A stretch of DNA of 44,083 bases from assembly GCA_000320545.1 (NCBI GenBank), contig ADNK01001602.1, positions 1 to 44,083 on the forward strand. Reading direction: 5' to 3'. The first letter of the stretch is position 1, and the number at the start of each line of letters is the position of its first letter. The notes under the pieces were generated by a model. The model was not told the DNA's origin and did no database searches. It saw nothing but the letters and a program-made list of their open reading frames with translations. Positions 11,294 to 22,700 of the stretch are shown here, piece by piece. The translations under genes and the position numbers were made by a program. Origin of the DNA: Bigelowiella natans CCMP2755. Taxonomy: Eukaryota > Cercozoa > Chlorarachniophyceae.

Positions 11294-12420
11294 CAAACAC
11301 AAAACACATGAAACGTGTGCACTGCTAGACTTTGCACAAAAGAGTGTTGGATTGCGCTTGTGCGTCACACGGACATGATGCATGCAACCACCACATGTCA
11401 CTGATGTGCAAGTAGAACAAGTTCGTAAATTTTTGAGAGATTCGATCCTGCTCCTTGATCGATGAAAAATGCATGCACATCAGGTTTTCGAGCGCTTGCA
11501 GTGCACCATTGGGCAGCATGCGACAGCGTGTGCTAGTAGCGTTGTGGAATGTGAATGAGAACATCCACAATGCGTTCAGAACGTTGAACATCCACAGCCC
11601 ATGCAGGGCTGTGTGGCGCACGCACGTGTGAATGACACGTGTGGTTTCCGCATGGCATTGTTCTCGTCAACATGCGCATCTAGGCATGGCCAGAATGCAC
11701 GTGTTGTGAACACATGCAGTTTCTGCATCTGTTCTTGACAACGTGTGTTCCACAATTGCATGCACACTGAAGCACGTGTGTCACAAAGCACACACGAGCT
11801 CAGTGGTCACGTTTGTCCCAGAGAACACGTGCGTTCTGAACCCGGGTGCGCTCTGTGGCCCATGTGGGGCCACCACACAAACATTGAAAGAAAGAAACTT
11901 TCCCAATCGACCACACTTCCAACGTGTCACGTGACACTTCCACATGGCACGAAAAAAAATTTTTTTGAGAAAGCACCAGTTTGTTGATCGACGGCACTTT
12001 CTGGCTTTCAAAGTGATGCACGATCGACACTTGCAAAAGCTGAAAACTGCGAGGACTCACTGGTGTGAAAACCAGCACGATGTGAAATTGGCGTGCATGG
12101 CTGCTGGGAAGCAGCACAACTGCAATTGCATGACTGGTGGGAGAAAAAAGAACGACGCAGCGGGCCATCCTGACTGAGAACTTCCGGAAGGCTTTGTCAA
12201 TGAAGTGGTCCTTGTCCAGATCACCAGAGGGCTCACGCAACAAAACTCTGTTTCTGAGGAGGAAAATCGAGAAGCTAGGAAGCAGGTTGTGGATTCTGGC
12301 CGGTGTTCAAGTCCCGCGAAACACGGTGCCTCGAGCTGAACAATGAACAATGAACAATGATGAAGAACTACATTTCCAAAATGTAACAAGACATTTGCAG
12401 TGTACGAAACGCAGTGCCTC
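11294..12420. other. TA-depleted repeat-derived sequence, no gene
   Basis: CA/TG-rich DNA in which TA is nearly absent. I find no TA from 11,701 to 12,275, and between 11,521 and 11,700 the few TAs are in or beside CTAG. Normal TA use returns after about 12,360. Several open frames exist on both strands but share no motif and are likely a by-product of the missing TAA/TAG. Part of it (about 11,880-11,945, minus) resembles 19,185-19,235 (plus), so it is an old dispersed repeat. A short heptamer repeat (gaacaat) is present at about 12,338-12,358. Confidence 0.7.
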
Positions 12421-12776
12421 GAACTAACTTTAGTTAGGACCATCTAGTGAAACCAAAAGGAATCAAGAATGGCATTGTAGCCACTCCTCCGTTCCTAGTT
12501 TCATTGTTGAATGCAACCCAAAGAGGAGAAGCTGTTCTCGCCTGCAGATCCGCATTGTCCCTCACCCCTCAGCCAGCTTTGGACAGTTTTCCGTTCGGAT
12601 TTTGACCACAATGACATTTCAGCACGATCATTGAGGCGGCAACAACAAGAACAACATCATCATTAAGACTTAACCATGACAAACTGCTACGACGTCGTAT
12701 CAGAGTACAAATGAATATCTAACACACAGACAGACCTCAGGGGCCGCTTCAGTGCTCGTTTCATCTGCAATACTTC

Positions 12777-14852
12777 ATGCTCATCAGAGTCTTTTCCGTG
12801 CTACTCGTCCTAGCGCATGCTGGTGATCTGACCCTTGAGAAGACGCTCTCTGGGATTCCTTATCGAACAGGGACGCAAGTCCCTACAGGTGTCAGGAGGA
12901 TCGAGTATGTCAGCGTTACGGTTGACGATCTCCCACTCGCGAAAAAGTTCTATGGCGGTGTACTTGGGGGTGTGGAGGTGGAGTTTTGCACAGGTCAAAG
13001 CCAATACTGCACTCAGGACGGCGCAGTGAGATTCAGTGGTGACAGCTTCAAGAACGCCATGTTTGGGACAGACATCGCTGCTGGAACTCCAACCCCGCCC
13101 ATTGGGGACAACGGAACCCACGAAGTTCATTCTGTCTGGTACATACTCGGAAATGCCTTGATTCAGTCAGTGAAATTTGTGGACAAGCAGAGCGGGGCTG
13201 TTTTCAATCTGCGAGAGCCCCTGACGTCTCCTGTTTGGATGGCGAAGGCGCACATCGATCTTTGGGTCAAGGACGGTGTCGATGGCAACAGGTTCATCTA
13301 CGACGTAGAGACACAATCGCACGCCCAGGGAGCAAAAGATGTGAAATTTAATCGCCCAGTTCCACAAGAAACACGGCAAGATCGTAACAGCGTTCCAATG
13401 TCTAAGTACATCAACAAGGTAATCGGAAGTCCTTTCGATGGACTAAGCTGGGCCTATTTCAAGGGACCAATTGGTGAACAGCTGGAAATTTATAAGATCA
13501 CTAGAACGATTAAGCAAGGTATTGGTCGTGCATACTGCGACAGGGGTGCGGTTAGCTCTGCGTTCATGCCCGACAGCGACCGGGTTTCGAACGGGACTTT
13601 GTCGGATCAGCTGTTTGGCTTGGTACAAGGAAAAATAGAATTGATTTCGAGACCCTTTTGCCTGTCATGTGAAGAGCCAGAGTCTTTTGGTGTGGATTGC
13701 GGTTTTACTTCCTGCAAACATTTAGTTTAGTCTGTGATATTCTACTTTTATGTTTACAATTTTTGGTAGTTCCAGTGGGGTTACCGCACGGGCGATCTGA
13801 ATAGAGCCGTAGGATTCTACACAGAAGTCCTCGGGGGAAATTTGATAACGTAAGTTACGTGTATTTGTGTCTTTATGTGTGATGTAGACTGAAATAGCGG
13901 TGTGCAAACTGGGAAAACACTTAAATACATATGAGTCCTCAAAGACTAACAAACACACAATCCCAGATACCCGACCCAAGGCATTGAAATCATGAGAGAC
14001 GATAGCGCACACTGGATGCTTCTCGCCAACGAGACCATCGAATCCTACGAATACGCAGCAGAAACCAACGTCCCCAGGGCCACAGCCATGAGGCACTTTG
14101 CCGTGGCTAACCTCAGTAGTACAGGCTTCGATCGCCTCGATCACAGGTTCATTCTCTTTGACAACTTCGTCGTCGAGCCCCTGAAATACACGAATGGCCT
14201 GACCTTCGGCGGCGATGGCTACGATCCCAAGCTCAACCACACTGCCTCTCCCGCATATGTCGGCACCATTGTGGGTGCGTTCGGCCTAGACAGAGGCCAA
14301 TCGGTCCAATCTTACCTCCCTGGCTTCAAGAAGCGCTTGGAGACTCAGGGGTTTCGCGACGTGCAGCCGCCGGCCGAAGTAGCTGTCTTCCCTGCCGGAC
14401 ATCCTTACGGCGGACTTGAGCTGGGATACGCGAAGGGCGTGGATGGAGAGACATTTGCGATCGTCCAGGTTGGGGAGGGGTCATTCATGAGTACGCTGAA
14501 GCCAGCAATGATCCAGGCTGGGGCCGTCTCGACGCTTTTCAACGAAACCAACATCTACAAGCAGGGGAAGATGAAGGAGTTCTGCGCCTACGCGGACCAA
14601 GTCACCAACGGGGCCGCTGTGGAAATCAAAAGCGTTGGAGACAGCCTGACGCCATCGGGCAGCGGGGACACCTGTGACAACGCGAGCGACGGCATTCCGA
14701 AGGATCTCACCGTTGCTGCGGTCGTGCTGGCGGCTCTGAACTTCGCTGTACTCCTCTGTGCCGTCTGCTATCTTTTCAACAGTAGGCGGAATGTTACCCC
14801 TGTCGAAGCAAACAGCGATGTAAACATGCAAGGATACAATGCAATGTCGTAG
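12777..14852 (+). CDS. secreted/membrane-anchored protein with two VOC (glyoxalase-fold) domains, about 601 aa
   Basis: Exons 12777-13622, 13776-13849 and 13967-14852 join in phase (0, then 2) and end in TAG. Residues 1-16 (MLIRVFSVLLVLAHAG) form a signal peptide. The first VOC-like module starts at RRIEYVSVTVDDLPLAKKFY and the second at GDLNRAVGFYTEVLGG, which spans the short middle exon. Several N-glycosylation sequons (NGT, NHT, NET) fit an extracellular domain. Near the C terminus VAAVVLAALNFAVLLCAVCY is a membrane helix followed by a short basic cytoplasmic tail (NSRRN). VOC proteins bind a metal and act as lyases, dioxygenases or binding proteins. The substrate cannot be inferred here, and the metal ligands were not mapped. 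A surface-tethered type I topology is unusual for the fold. Confidence 0.85.
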
Positions 14853-15712
14853 GTCCCCGTTTCGGGGACGAGTTGCCGGATTAGCAGGTCAATTGCACAG
14901 GGATATCGAAGCAAAAGATAGGCGATGAAGAATGAGCGTACCACTTCGGCAACAAGTCATGTACATGTTTAAGCAATCAACAGCGCTAAGCAAGACTTAA
15001 TATTATTTTCTTGAAAAAATATGAACAGATTACTCCGTAATGTATCACCGGGGGTTGGACTAGATAAACTTTAAAAGAAAATTTATAGATTGATAACAAA
15101 TTTTTCGTGGCATCATAGATTCATAAAATTCTAATTCTTACACAATAGCAGCTATCAAAAGAAAAGAAAATTTTACACGAACAAGGTAGCGCTACTCATC
15201 CTTACCACCATACGCTAACAGCTAGCAGCAAACGATATTGCTACTGACAGCACTAAGTCTAGTGAGTAGTCCGTGGGCAGGCGGTACACGCAGGTAGCGC
15301 ATCGTACGCGGCGCATTCATGTCACGGGATTGCGCAAGCTATGCTGTGTGTGACTGTTTGTTGTGGCAGCACCTGCATTATACACAATGCTGCGTGGACA
15401 TTTACACCTAGCTATGCAACATGAGCTAAGCAGAACACCTGGAATCGCCTAGGCGTGCATGCTTACATCATGTGCCTCAGGTGCATTTGAGATGTTCATT
15501 AATACTACACCCGTCTCAAATTTCTCGACTGTCGTTTATTAGAGAGAAAGACGTGCATGCACGACAAATCGTAGCATCTAGCATAGCTCTACTGAAGCTG
15601 GTGTGGAAACCAAAGCGGCAGGGTGCCATGCCTAATCCGACGCGAGTTATGTGGCGTTTGCCATGCGATCACGGCTTGGCATTTAGTCATGCACATGTAA
15701 TGTTGCACAGCA
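14853..15712. other. gene-free stretch, TA-normal
   Basis: About 860 bases after the VOC gene. The first part is AT-rich and likely 3' flank. From about 15,240 it becomes rich in short CATG/GCAT words typical of this genome's mobile elements. No open frame with a recognisable motif is seen. It may be the degraded remainder of the element whose end lies at 15,713-15,905. Confidence 0.4.
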
Positions 15713-15905
15713 GCAGGGTTATGACCATATACCCCACATTTCATTTCCCATCCACAATCAGTAGCAAAATTTGCGAAAATGCGCAACATGAAAATTTGCC
15801 TACTGACGACCTACTGCTGAACTGAATTGCTAGAATGACATGATGAAAACCACAGGCACATCCCATGTGTTTTGTGAAAACAATCTTTGTTAAAAATGAC
15901 ATAGC
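15713..15905 (+). repeat. solo copy of the terminal inverted repeat sequence
   Basis: About 190 bases match the inverted repeats at 28,279-28,615 and, in reverse complement, 34,815-35,105. Shared landmarks include gcagcaggg, atttcccat, aatgcgcaacatgaaa, actgacgacctactgctgaa and cacatcccatgtgttttgtg. This copy retains TAs (for example tatgaccatataccc) where 28,29x has CA/TG. The inner 150-base spacer between the two sub-repeats of the full TIR is absent. It is a third, independent locus of the family, possibly a solo end or a short non-autonomous derivative. Confidence 0.8.
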
Positions 15906-16616
15906 ACTACGTACATGTGTGAGGATGAGCCATTGCACAAATTTATTAATCGATTAATTGCATCCGTATAGGGCGTCTTATGTTTTTAGGTTCATGCCGA
16001 ATAATGAACACAGTAATACTATATGTATACCGATCTGCGAAATGCGAGTCGTGGGGCAGTGTATAAGCATTACGCATGCTGCTGCGCTACAAAGGAAAGA
16101 TACAGTCATCACCGCTGAAAGCTCTAAAGACAACGTTATATTTTATGCAGTTCATATTATTGCACTTGCACATACAATTGCTGTGCGATACATGCAACCA
16201 AATCTATGATTTGTTTCCACTAAATGCATAGCAGCTAGCTTCGATCGATGTTAACTAAGAAGAACACTAAGACATTACGTTGAAGACATGTTCCCTCAGT
16301 ACTGTACATCTCTCTTGCTTTCGCCCATCCGAAAGCAAAGCACCAACGCCAGCCTGGAAATGTGCTACATTCGCTGTTTGTGACAAAACCAAATTCAGGC
16401 AAAAGTAAGGAAAGGATGGCCAAAGTCATAAATGCGATCGACGGTACAAGTTTCGCGACTTTTAGGTTTCGAAATGAAGCAATATTGATGTAATCAGCAT
16501 AGACGGAGTTGCTCGTGCTGTACATCAATACTTCTCAAAAATAATTTCTGGATGAGAAGCAAACGTCATTTCCAACATCATCACTTCTACTCCAGCATTT
16601 AGCAAAAAGTCTCTTC
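15906..16616. other. gene-free stretch
   Basis: About 700 bases between the inverted-repeat copy and the stop codon of the RagA-type gene. Only short frames without motifs are present. It should contain the 3' UTR and terminator of the minus-strand GTPase gene; I see no clear polyadenylation signal. Confidence 0.4.
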
Positions 16617-17023
16617 TCAAAATCTCACCTTCGACTTGATTATTTGCTCGAAGTAGGACCGAGCAAACTGGACATTTTGGCGCACCGCCGCACATTCTTT
16701 TACGCATCATCATCATGAAGCAAACAAGCAAGCAAAAACATGTACTGATGAGACGCATGCCGCCGAGAAACCACGCTCATCACCAAGCACACACGATAGA
16801 TTCCACACATGCGACGATAATTAGAAGACAGGTTAGAAGTTAAGATATACTTACGGATTCTAGGATTGGTCATCACAACCATAATGTACGTGTTGCTGGT
16901 GAATACATCAACGAGAGCCGCAAACGTCGAGTTTTTGACCTCCATGCTGCGGAATCTGGCCTGTGTCTTCCTGTAGCAGCAACATCATATGGGAAGAGTC
17001 CCAACACAACAGTAATCAACTCA

Positions 17024-17067
<44 letters not shown>

Positions 17068-17408
17068 ATTGCAGGGATATTCGCAGCTTCGCCTCTGGTA
17101 AAGGTGTCTCCGTACCCGCACGTCAGCTTGTAGTGCTTTATGATGTTGCTTATTTTCTCGAATCTATGCTGGTCCTGGTGCTCGCTGGTGATGGCATGCG
17201 AGATGACTAAGAAAGTTGCCTTCTCGAACAGAACCACTTCGTCGGCACCGCAGAGCTTGCACAGCTTCGCAAGCTTTTCTTGCAACAGAGAGACGTTTGG
17301 AACAAGCTGGTATACAATCTCACTCCAAGCCTTCATGAAATGCGTATATTTATGTGAATTCAATCGTCAAATGCGACCCCCCCCCCCCCCCCCTCTCTCT
17401 CTTTCTCT

Positions 17409-17467
<59 letters not shown>

Positions 17468-17944
17468 TTTGTGGAAAGATACACGCACCTTGTAGAGCGT
17501 CTCGTCCCATATCGACGTTCGAAACACGGTCAACTTTCTCGGATTCGCAATTTTCGCCAGCTCCTCCGTCCTCTCCTCAAGCAGCTAAGTAGGTGGTACG
17601 CAACGACACTCTCAATGTTGTTGCTGAAAAGCCTTTGGCGTGTCCAATGGCGCGATTGTCCCTCTTGCTCTCGCTATTTTTTCATCATCATCATCATCAT
17701 ACCTTGTTACGATCGTCTTCGTTCTTTATCAGATCCATTTTGTGGATAAGGCAGAAAACGCGGGCTTCAGGCGATAGCTCGTTGATGCTTTGTAAGCAGC
17801 TTACAAACTGATCCATATCTTTTTTGTGCTGATTCGTGAAAAGATGATAATGATGATTAACCAATAAAAACGTGGTGTCAAAAGGGACTAGGGAAGTGAT
17901 AAATAGGAATATCTAACTGGACGCAACGAAGCGCTAAATGTAAA

Positions 17945-17989
<45 letters not shown>

Positions 17990-18887
17990 GTGTCTGTCTA
18001 TGTGTGAGTGCGTGCGTGCTCTTCGCCATCCACCTCGTGGCTATCTACGTCGAACACGTAAATGAGAACGTGGACTCCCGAGAAGGTTTGGGAGCGCTCT
18101 GAATTGAAGAAAGCCTCCATAAATGCGTCCTGCCTGTATTGAGCATGTACGTGCATGGGCGAGTGAGTTGGGACCGGAGGGGGGAATGCGGGCGAAGCGG
18201 AACCGTAGACACAACTTACCCTGTTTGACCCTAGAGCTTTAACTTTTTAAACTCACCAGTCCACCACCTTCCCCCTCGCCCCCTCCCCTGCTTTCCACTG
18301 AAAACATACCCTCCGCAGTCCCACAGATTGAGGACGAGATTTCCCAAGAATTTAACGTTGTCGTGGTCGACGTGCACTGTGGATAGCACGAAATGTACGG
18401 TGAAATTCCAGACACGAAATTAGAGGTGGGTGTTCTGGAAAATTTGTGATTTTCGTTAAGGTTCGACTCATCTCCGTGGGTTGCAGCTGGAGATTCATGC
18501 ATGCATATTTGCGTGTATTTTATGAGCGACATGGATATCAATGGAATTATGAGGGATTGGTCAAAGAAATATTGTGCAAGCTGCAGAGAAGGGTGCTACT
18601 GTTCCACTTACAAGTAGGTCCCAAACGCATCGTTGGCTTGGCTGAATGACACAAGTAGTATCATCAGTGTGGTTCACACATCATCATCAAGAAACATGCA
18701 CACAAACTCACCCAGAAAGTTGGCGAAGATAATGGAGCGCATGCTCGTCTTTCCTGATCCCGACTTGCCCATCAACAAAACCTGCATGCACAATGTTTAG
18801 CCAGCGGGTGACTTTAGCAGACATCCCCAAACCAATCTTAATTTCGATATTTGAACTGACTTTCTTCAAGCCCTTGCTTGACGCCAT
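16617..18887 (-). CDS. RAGA: RagA/Gtr1-type small GTPase, complete, ten exons, about 303 aa
   Basis: Exons 18887-18861, 18781-18712, 18641-18612, 18376-18310, 18133-18034, 17828-17703, 17584-17489, 17330-17116, 16955-16855 and 16696-16617 join in perfect phase from ATG to TGA. Motifs: P-loop GKSGSGKTS (residues 14-22), switch I Thr in RLGPT (residue 42), G3 WDCGGQ (61-66) and HKMD (127-130). The family landmarks [22 protein letters not shown] and [11 protein letters not shown] follow, and the short C-terminal helix ends [16 protein letters not shown]. In known eukaryotes RagA/Gtr1 pairs with RagC/Gtr2 on the vacuole or lysosome and recruits TORC1 in response to amino acids. The C-terminal roadblock-like region is present, so the protein should be functional. 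Introns carry (TA)n, (CT)n, poly-C and (TG)n repeats. It is the best-resolved gene in the window. Confidence 0.95.
17027..17063. repeat. (TA)n microsatellite in RagA intron 8
   Basis: Pure TA run between exons 17330-17116 and 16955-16855. It shows that TA is tolerated in host gene introns, unlike in the TA-depleted repeats. Confidence 0.9.
17377..17468. repeat. poly-C, (TC)n, (TG)n compound repeat in RagA intron 7
   Basis: C homopolymer, then a CT-rich tract, then TG repeats, just downstream in transcription of the donor at 17,489. A further (CT)n run at 17,948-17,988 lies in intron 5. Confidence 0.9.
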
Positions 18888-19362
18888 TGTGAGGAGCTGT
18901 TCCCGATGGTGTGTCGGAGGGCGTGGGGTGATAGTGACGATGAATCTTTTCTCCGTACCAGTAGTCGTGAAGGTGTGGGGGCAGCCAGATCTGAAGAGAT
19001 CGAGACTCTCAGGAGATTCATTCACGCCCACTGGGGATTATCGGGGATTATCGGGGATTATCGGGGATCACAGGGGATTGCCGGGGATGGGGGGGCCAAC
19101 ATCCTTGCACCAGGGCGCACATGATTGTTGTCACACCAGTGGGTCCGCGTTGTTTTCAGCTCGAGACACTGCGTTTCGCACTTTGCAAATGTCATGCAAC
19201 ACTTTTGAAGTGTGGTCGATCAACAATGTCTCCTGTTTCTTGTCATCGATGATCCTTTGTGTCAGGTCCCCTGCTGGCCTGTTTGGAATTGAATCGCGCA
19301 AATTGGAGATCAATTGAAGCCCTGTTGAACGAATTGGAATTTGGCTCAGATGCATGCTGCGC
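18888..19362. other. RagA upstream region and TA-poor repeat flank
   Basis: The first ~130 bases should hold the RagA promoter. At 19,033-19,088 there are tandem copies of ggggattatc that decay into variants (ggggatcaca, ggggattgcc). From about 19,090 to the retroelement insertion at 19,363 I find no TA at all, matching the TA-poor DNA on the other side of the element (25,079 onward). So the retroelement landed in DNA that was already depleted. The part at 19,185-19,235 resembles 11,880-11,945 in reverse. Confidence 0.6.
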
Positions 19363-19688
19363 TGTTGCGCGTAAGGTGTTCACAGGCCGAGGCGCTACGT
19401 GCACAAGTAGGCAGGGGGGGGAAAGGCACGTTTGCTTCCTTTTGAAGAGTTGTGTTTATTTTTATTAAAGATTATATTTTTATTAAATCGTGCACTGCGT
19501 AATCATTCGCGAAGCTTTCGCGAATGCCGCCGCACGTGGGGCAGCACACTTCCGGTGTGCTGCCATGAGTCCCGCCGGAACCCACGTGCCTATGCTGTAT
19601 TAATATCTACGTTATCTATATTCTATATCCGCGACAACCCCCTTTGTTGTCGCACGTGACTTGTGCCCGCGTAGTGGTACGCGCTACA
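19363..19688 (-). repeat. 3' LTR of copy A
   Basis: 326 bases, identical to 24,753-25,078. It contains TA-rich words (tttatttttattaaagat) that read as CA/TG words in the LTRs of copy B. Confidence 0.93.
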
Positions 19689-19700
19689 CCTCCCCCAAGT
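19689..19700 (-). other. polypurine tract of copy A
   Basis: On the minus strand the bases immediately before the 3' LTR read cttgggggagg, the expected purine-rich primer for plus-strand DNA synthesis. The primer-binding site next to the 5' LTR was not identified: the sequence there begins acctttggcttcc, with TGG five bases in, and matching it to a tRNA needs a search. Confidence 0.65.
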
Positions 19701-19739
19701 CACGTTGCTCCTTCCTTCCTTCCTTATTCCCTTAGACCT

Positions 19740-22700
19740 TCATCGCTTTCGGAACTTCACCAACCACCAGGTAATAGATTCCTCTCTAACCTTATCTCCT
19801 TTGTCGCTTACCCAGAACTCACCTTCGTCCTTAGGTTCGTGTCCATACCAGCCCTCTGCATCAAGGTCCCCCAGGACCTTATACCAGTGCTCAAAGGGTA
19901 AGTCGGGAACAGCTAGGTAGAGTAGCTGATATTTTCCGTCCTTTATTTTCATAGCTACCCTCTCCATATTTCGTAATCCAGGGTAGCCTAGATAGACAAT
20001 CTTCATGCGCCAATCGTCGTTCACCCTGACCTTATTGTTTCCATATTCCACATCGAACTTAGGTCGGGGTCCTAAACAAGGCATTGCTCGCTCCCACACA
20101 GTAGGGTTTACTTTAACATCCTCTAGGAGCTTCTCACCGATATCATAATTCTTTAGGTGACTGATGTGGCGCAAGGTGACCCTGTTCCCATCATAGATGT
20201 AGTACTGCTTCCTCCCCTTCCTCTCGGTAACCTTTGCAACGCCACCCCAGAAGGGGTCTTGTTTATTTCTCGATCTCAGATTTACCTTGGCCCTAACATA
20301 CTGTCCTTCCTTTAGAACTCGGCCATCGTACGGGACCTTCTCGTCTTCGCTCTCGGTATCGTCGTCGTTGTCGTCGCCTTCTTCCCTCTCCTTATCCTTG
20401 ATACCTCCCCCAGACGTGAAGGTGTCGTTTACTAACCCTTGTATCTTGTCTGGTGTGGTGCTATTTATCCTGCTTAGGTTGGCCAAGGTGCGGTGGAGTC
20501 GCTCTACCTTGGAGTTGGACTGGGCATAGTATACAGGTGAGGCATCAATATTAGGGTGTGGTAGCTGTAGAAGAGAGGTCTCATTATCCACATGTAACTT
20601 CTTTGGTATCTTGTTTATGCTAACTTCATCAGGGATAGCCTGGAGCTCAGACTCCCAGGTACGGTAGCAGTTAGTAAGCCTCTGCTTATATAAGCCTTTG
20701 TTCTTCTTAGCAACGTTGACCTTGATAATCTTTTTAACCCAGCACTTTCCAGTGGCCACATCAACGAAGGTAAGGTAGTGATAGCCATCGTACTTATAAA
20801 CATCAATTTGCACGATATCTAAGAAGTTCCTTGCTTTGATTTTCTTAGATGCACGGCTCTTGCTGGACTCCTTGGTGGCGACGCCTGCCGCCTTCAAGCT
20901 GGAGCACCTGCAGCCACGCAGGTATGTCCTTATCTCTTTTAGCTTGTAGGGCCAGTAGTAATGGTAGAGTAGAGCAGTGATATGGTTTTCTCCTACGTGT
21001 GCAGGTCCATGGGCGGTAAAGAGAAGGGCTCCCCTGGTCCGCCGTGGCACGTAGGTACGCCTAACATTATTAGTGTATACATATATCCTATCACTAAGTA
21101 CCTCATGCTTGTGTTTGTATTTATCCAGGTGTTCTTGAAGGTGCTGGAGCTCCTCTGGCTCAGGCAGGAAGTCGCCGTCCTCGAAGGTAATCGCGTTAAC
21201 CATAGGGGTGACCTGGGTAGGGACTTTCTTTTCGAACAGCCTGCTGAAATAGTCAGCAAGCTGCTTGTCTCCTGGTGCGTAGACCACTGTCCTCTTGTCC
21301 CTAAACTCTTCCGTGTCCGCCCTCATAGCTGCATACTCATCGTTAGGCGCTTCGAGCTTGCGGTCGATGCCTAGGAGGGGCTTGTGGTCAGTCATTAAGG
21401 TGAAGCTGGGCACCGACAGCAGGTAGTATCTTAGTTTCCTCTGCGCCTCAGTCATGGCTTTATACTCTCCTTTTGTAGGGCTGTACTTGGCCTCAGCTGC
21501 TGTGCAGGCCCTGCCCCACACCCGTATGATCTGCTGGTCTTGGGTAAGTACAGCAGCCATACCTAGCTTAGACCAGTCTGTCCATAGGGTAGCTGGTCTA
21601 GTAGTGTCTAGCTTAGCATTCAATAGGGTGTTGCTGCATAACTTTATTAGGTTATCGAAGTGGGCATCAAGGCCAGCCTTGGCCCACACCTTAGCGAAGC
21701 TGAGGCCTACAGAGTTCTCCTTCCGGTAAGCAGTAGTAAAAGCAGCTGCAGTCCTAGCGTAGGTAGGGGAGAACCTACGTAGTATCCAAGCTGCAGTCTG
21801 CAAGAATGACTTTAACTCCTTTGCATTCTTAGGTTTAGGGGCTTGCTGTAGTGCTGCTACTTTCTCGGGGTTTGGGGTGATGCGGCCTTGCTCCAGGTAA
21901 TATCCACACCACTTGATTCTTGTAGCTAGGAATGTACACTTCTGCAGTCTAATAGTAAAACCGAAGTGTGCAAACCTAATAAATATATTTTCCAGGAGGA
22001 AGATCTGAGCGACGACTGTGTTGGTACATATTATGTCATCATCCACATACACAAACACAAACACCCACAACACAGACGCCATCCCATCATGTGTGTATGC
22101 CCTGTAGTTCTGACTACTGAACGCATCCCCTGATATGCTTAGGCCGTAAGGGAATACGACGAAGTGCCACTTCCTGTGCCTGCTGGAGAACGCGGTAATG
22201 GGGCGGGAGGTTTTGTGGATGGGTGTCTGCATGTATGATTCATTTTTATCTAGGGAAGAGTAGTATTTGTATCCTATGACGTGTTCAATAACGTCATCTA
22301 TCCTTGGTGTAGGTGTCTGGATCCTCTTTATTACTCGGTTGTGGCGGATGAAGTTGTGCGCCAGGCGGAAGAAAGGGTAAGTAGGTTTCTTAGCTAGTAC
22401 ATGTCTCACGTTCCATGGTGAGTTGCTTGGCTCTATCTTCCCTTCCTTTGCCCATTCATTGATCTGCCACTCTATCTTTTCCCAGTCCGCTTCCGGTCGC
22501 CTATGTTCTGGGTCATTGATGATGCACTCTTCGTATCCCTTCTTTAGCTCGATCTTTACTGGGGTAAGCTTGCTGGAGGGCTTCGTCGTCGGCTTGGTGA
22601 TGTCAGAGTACTTCTCGTTTAATATTTTATTAATGTACTTTTTGCCTTTGTCGATATCCCAATCATCAGCTGGGGGGGTCTTGTCCAGTAGCTCCGTTAT

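Noticed and set aside
11294-12420. Several 60-150 codon frames in the TA-free island
   Set aside because: Absence of TA removes two of three stop codons, so long frames are expected by chance; no domain or splice support.
19020-19090. Possible CRISPR-like array (ggggattatc repeats)
   Set aside because: Ten-base units without spacers; a simple tandem repeat in eukaryotic DNA. No CRISPR array exists in the window.
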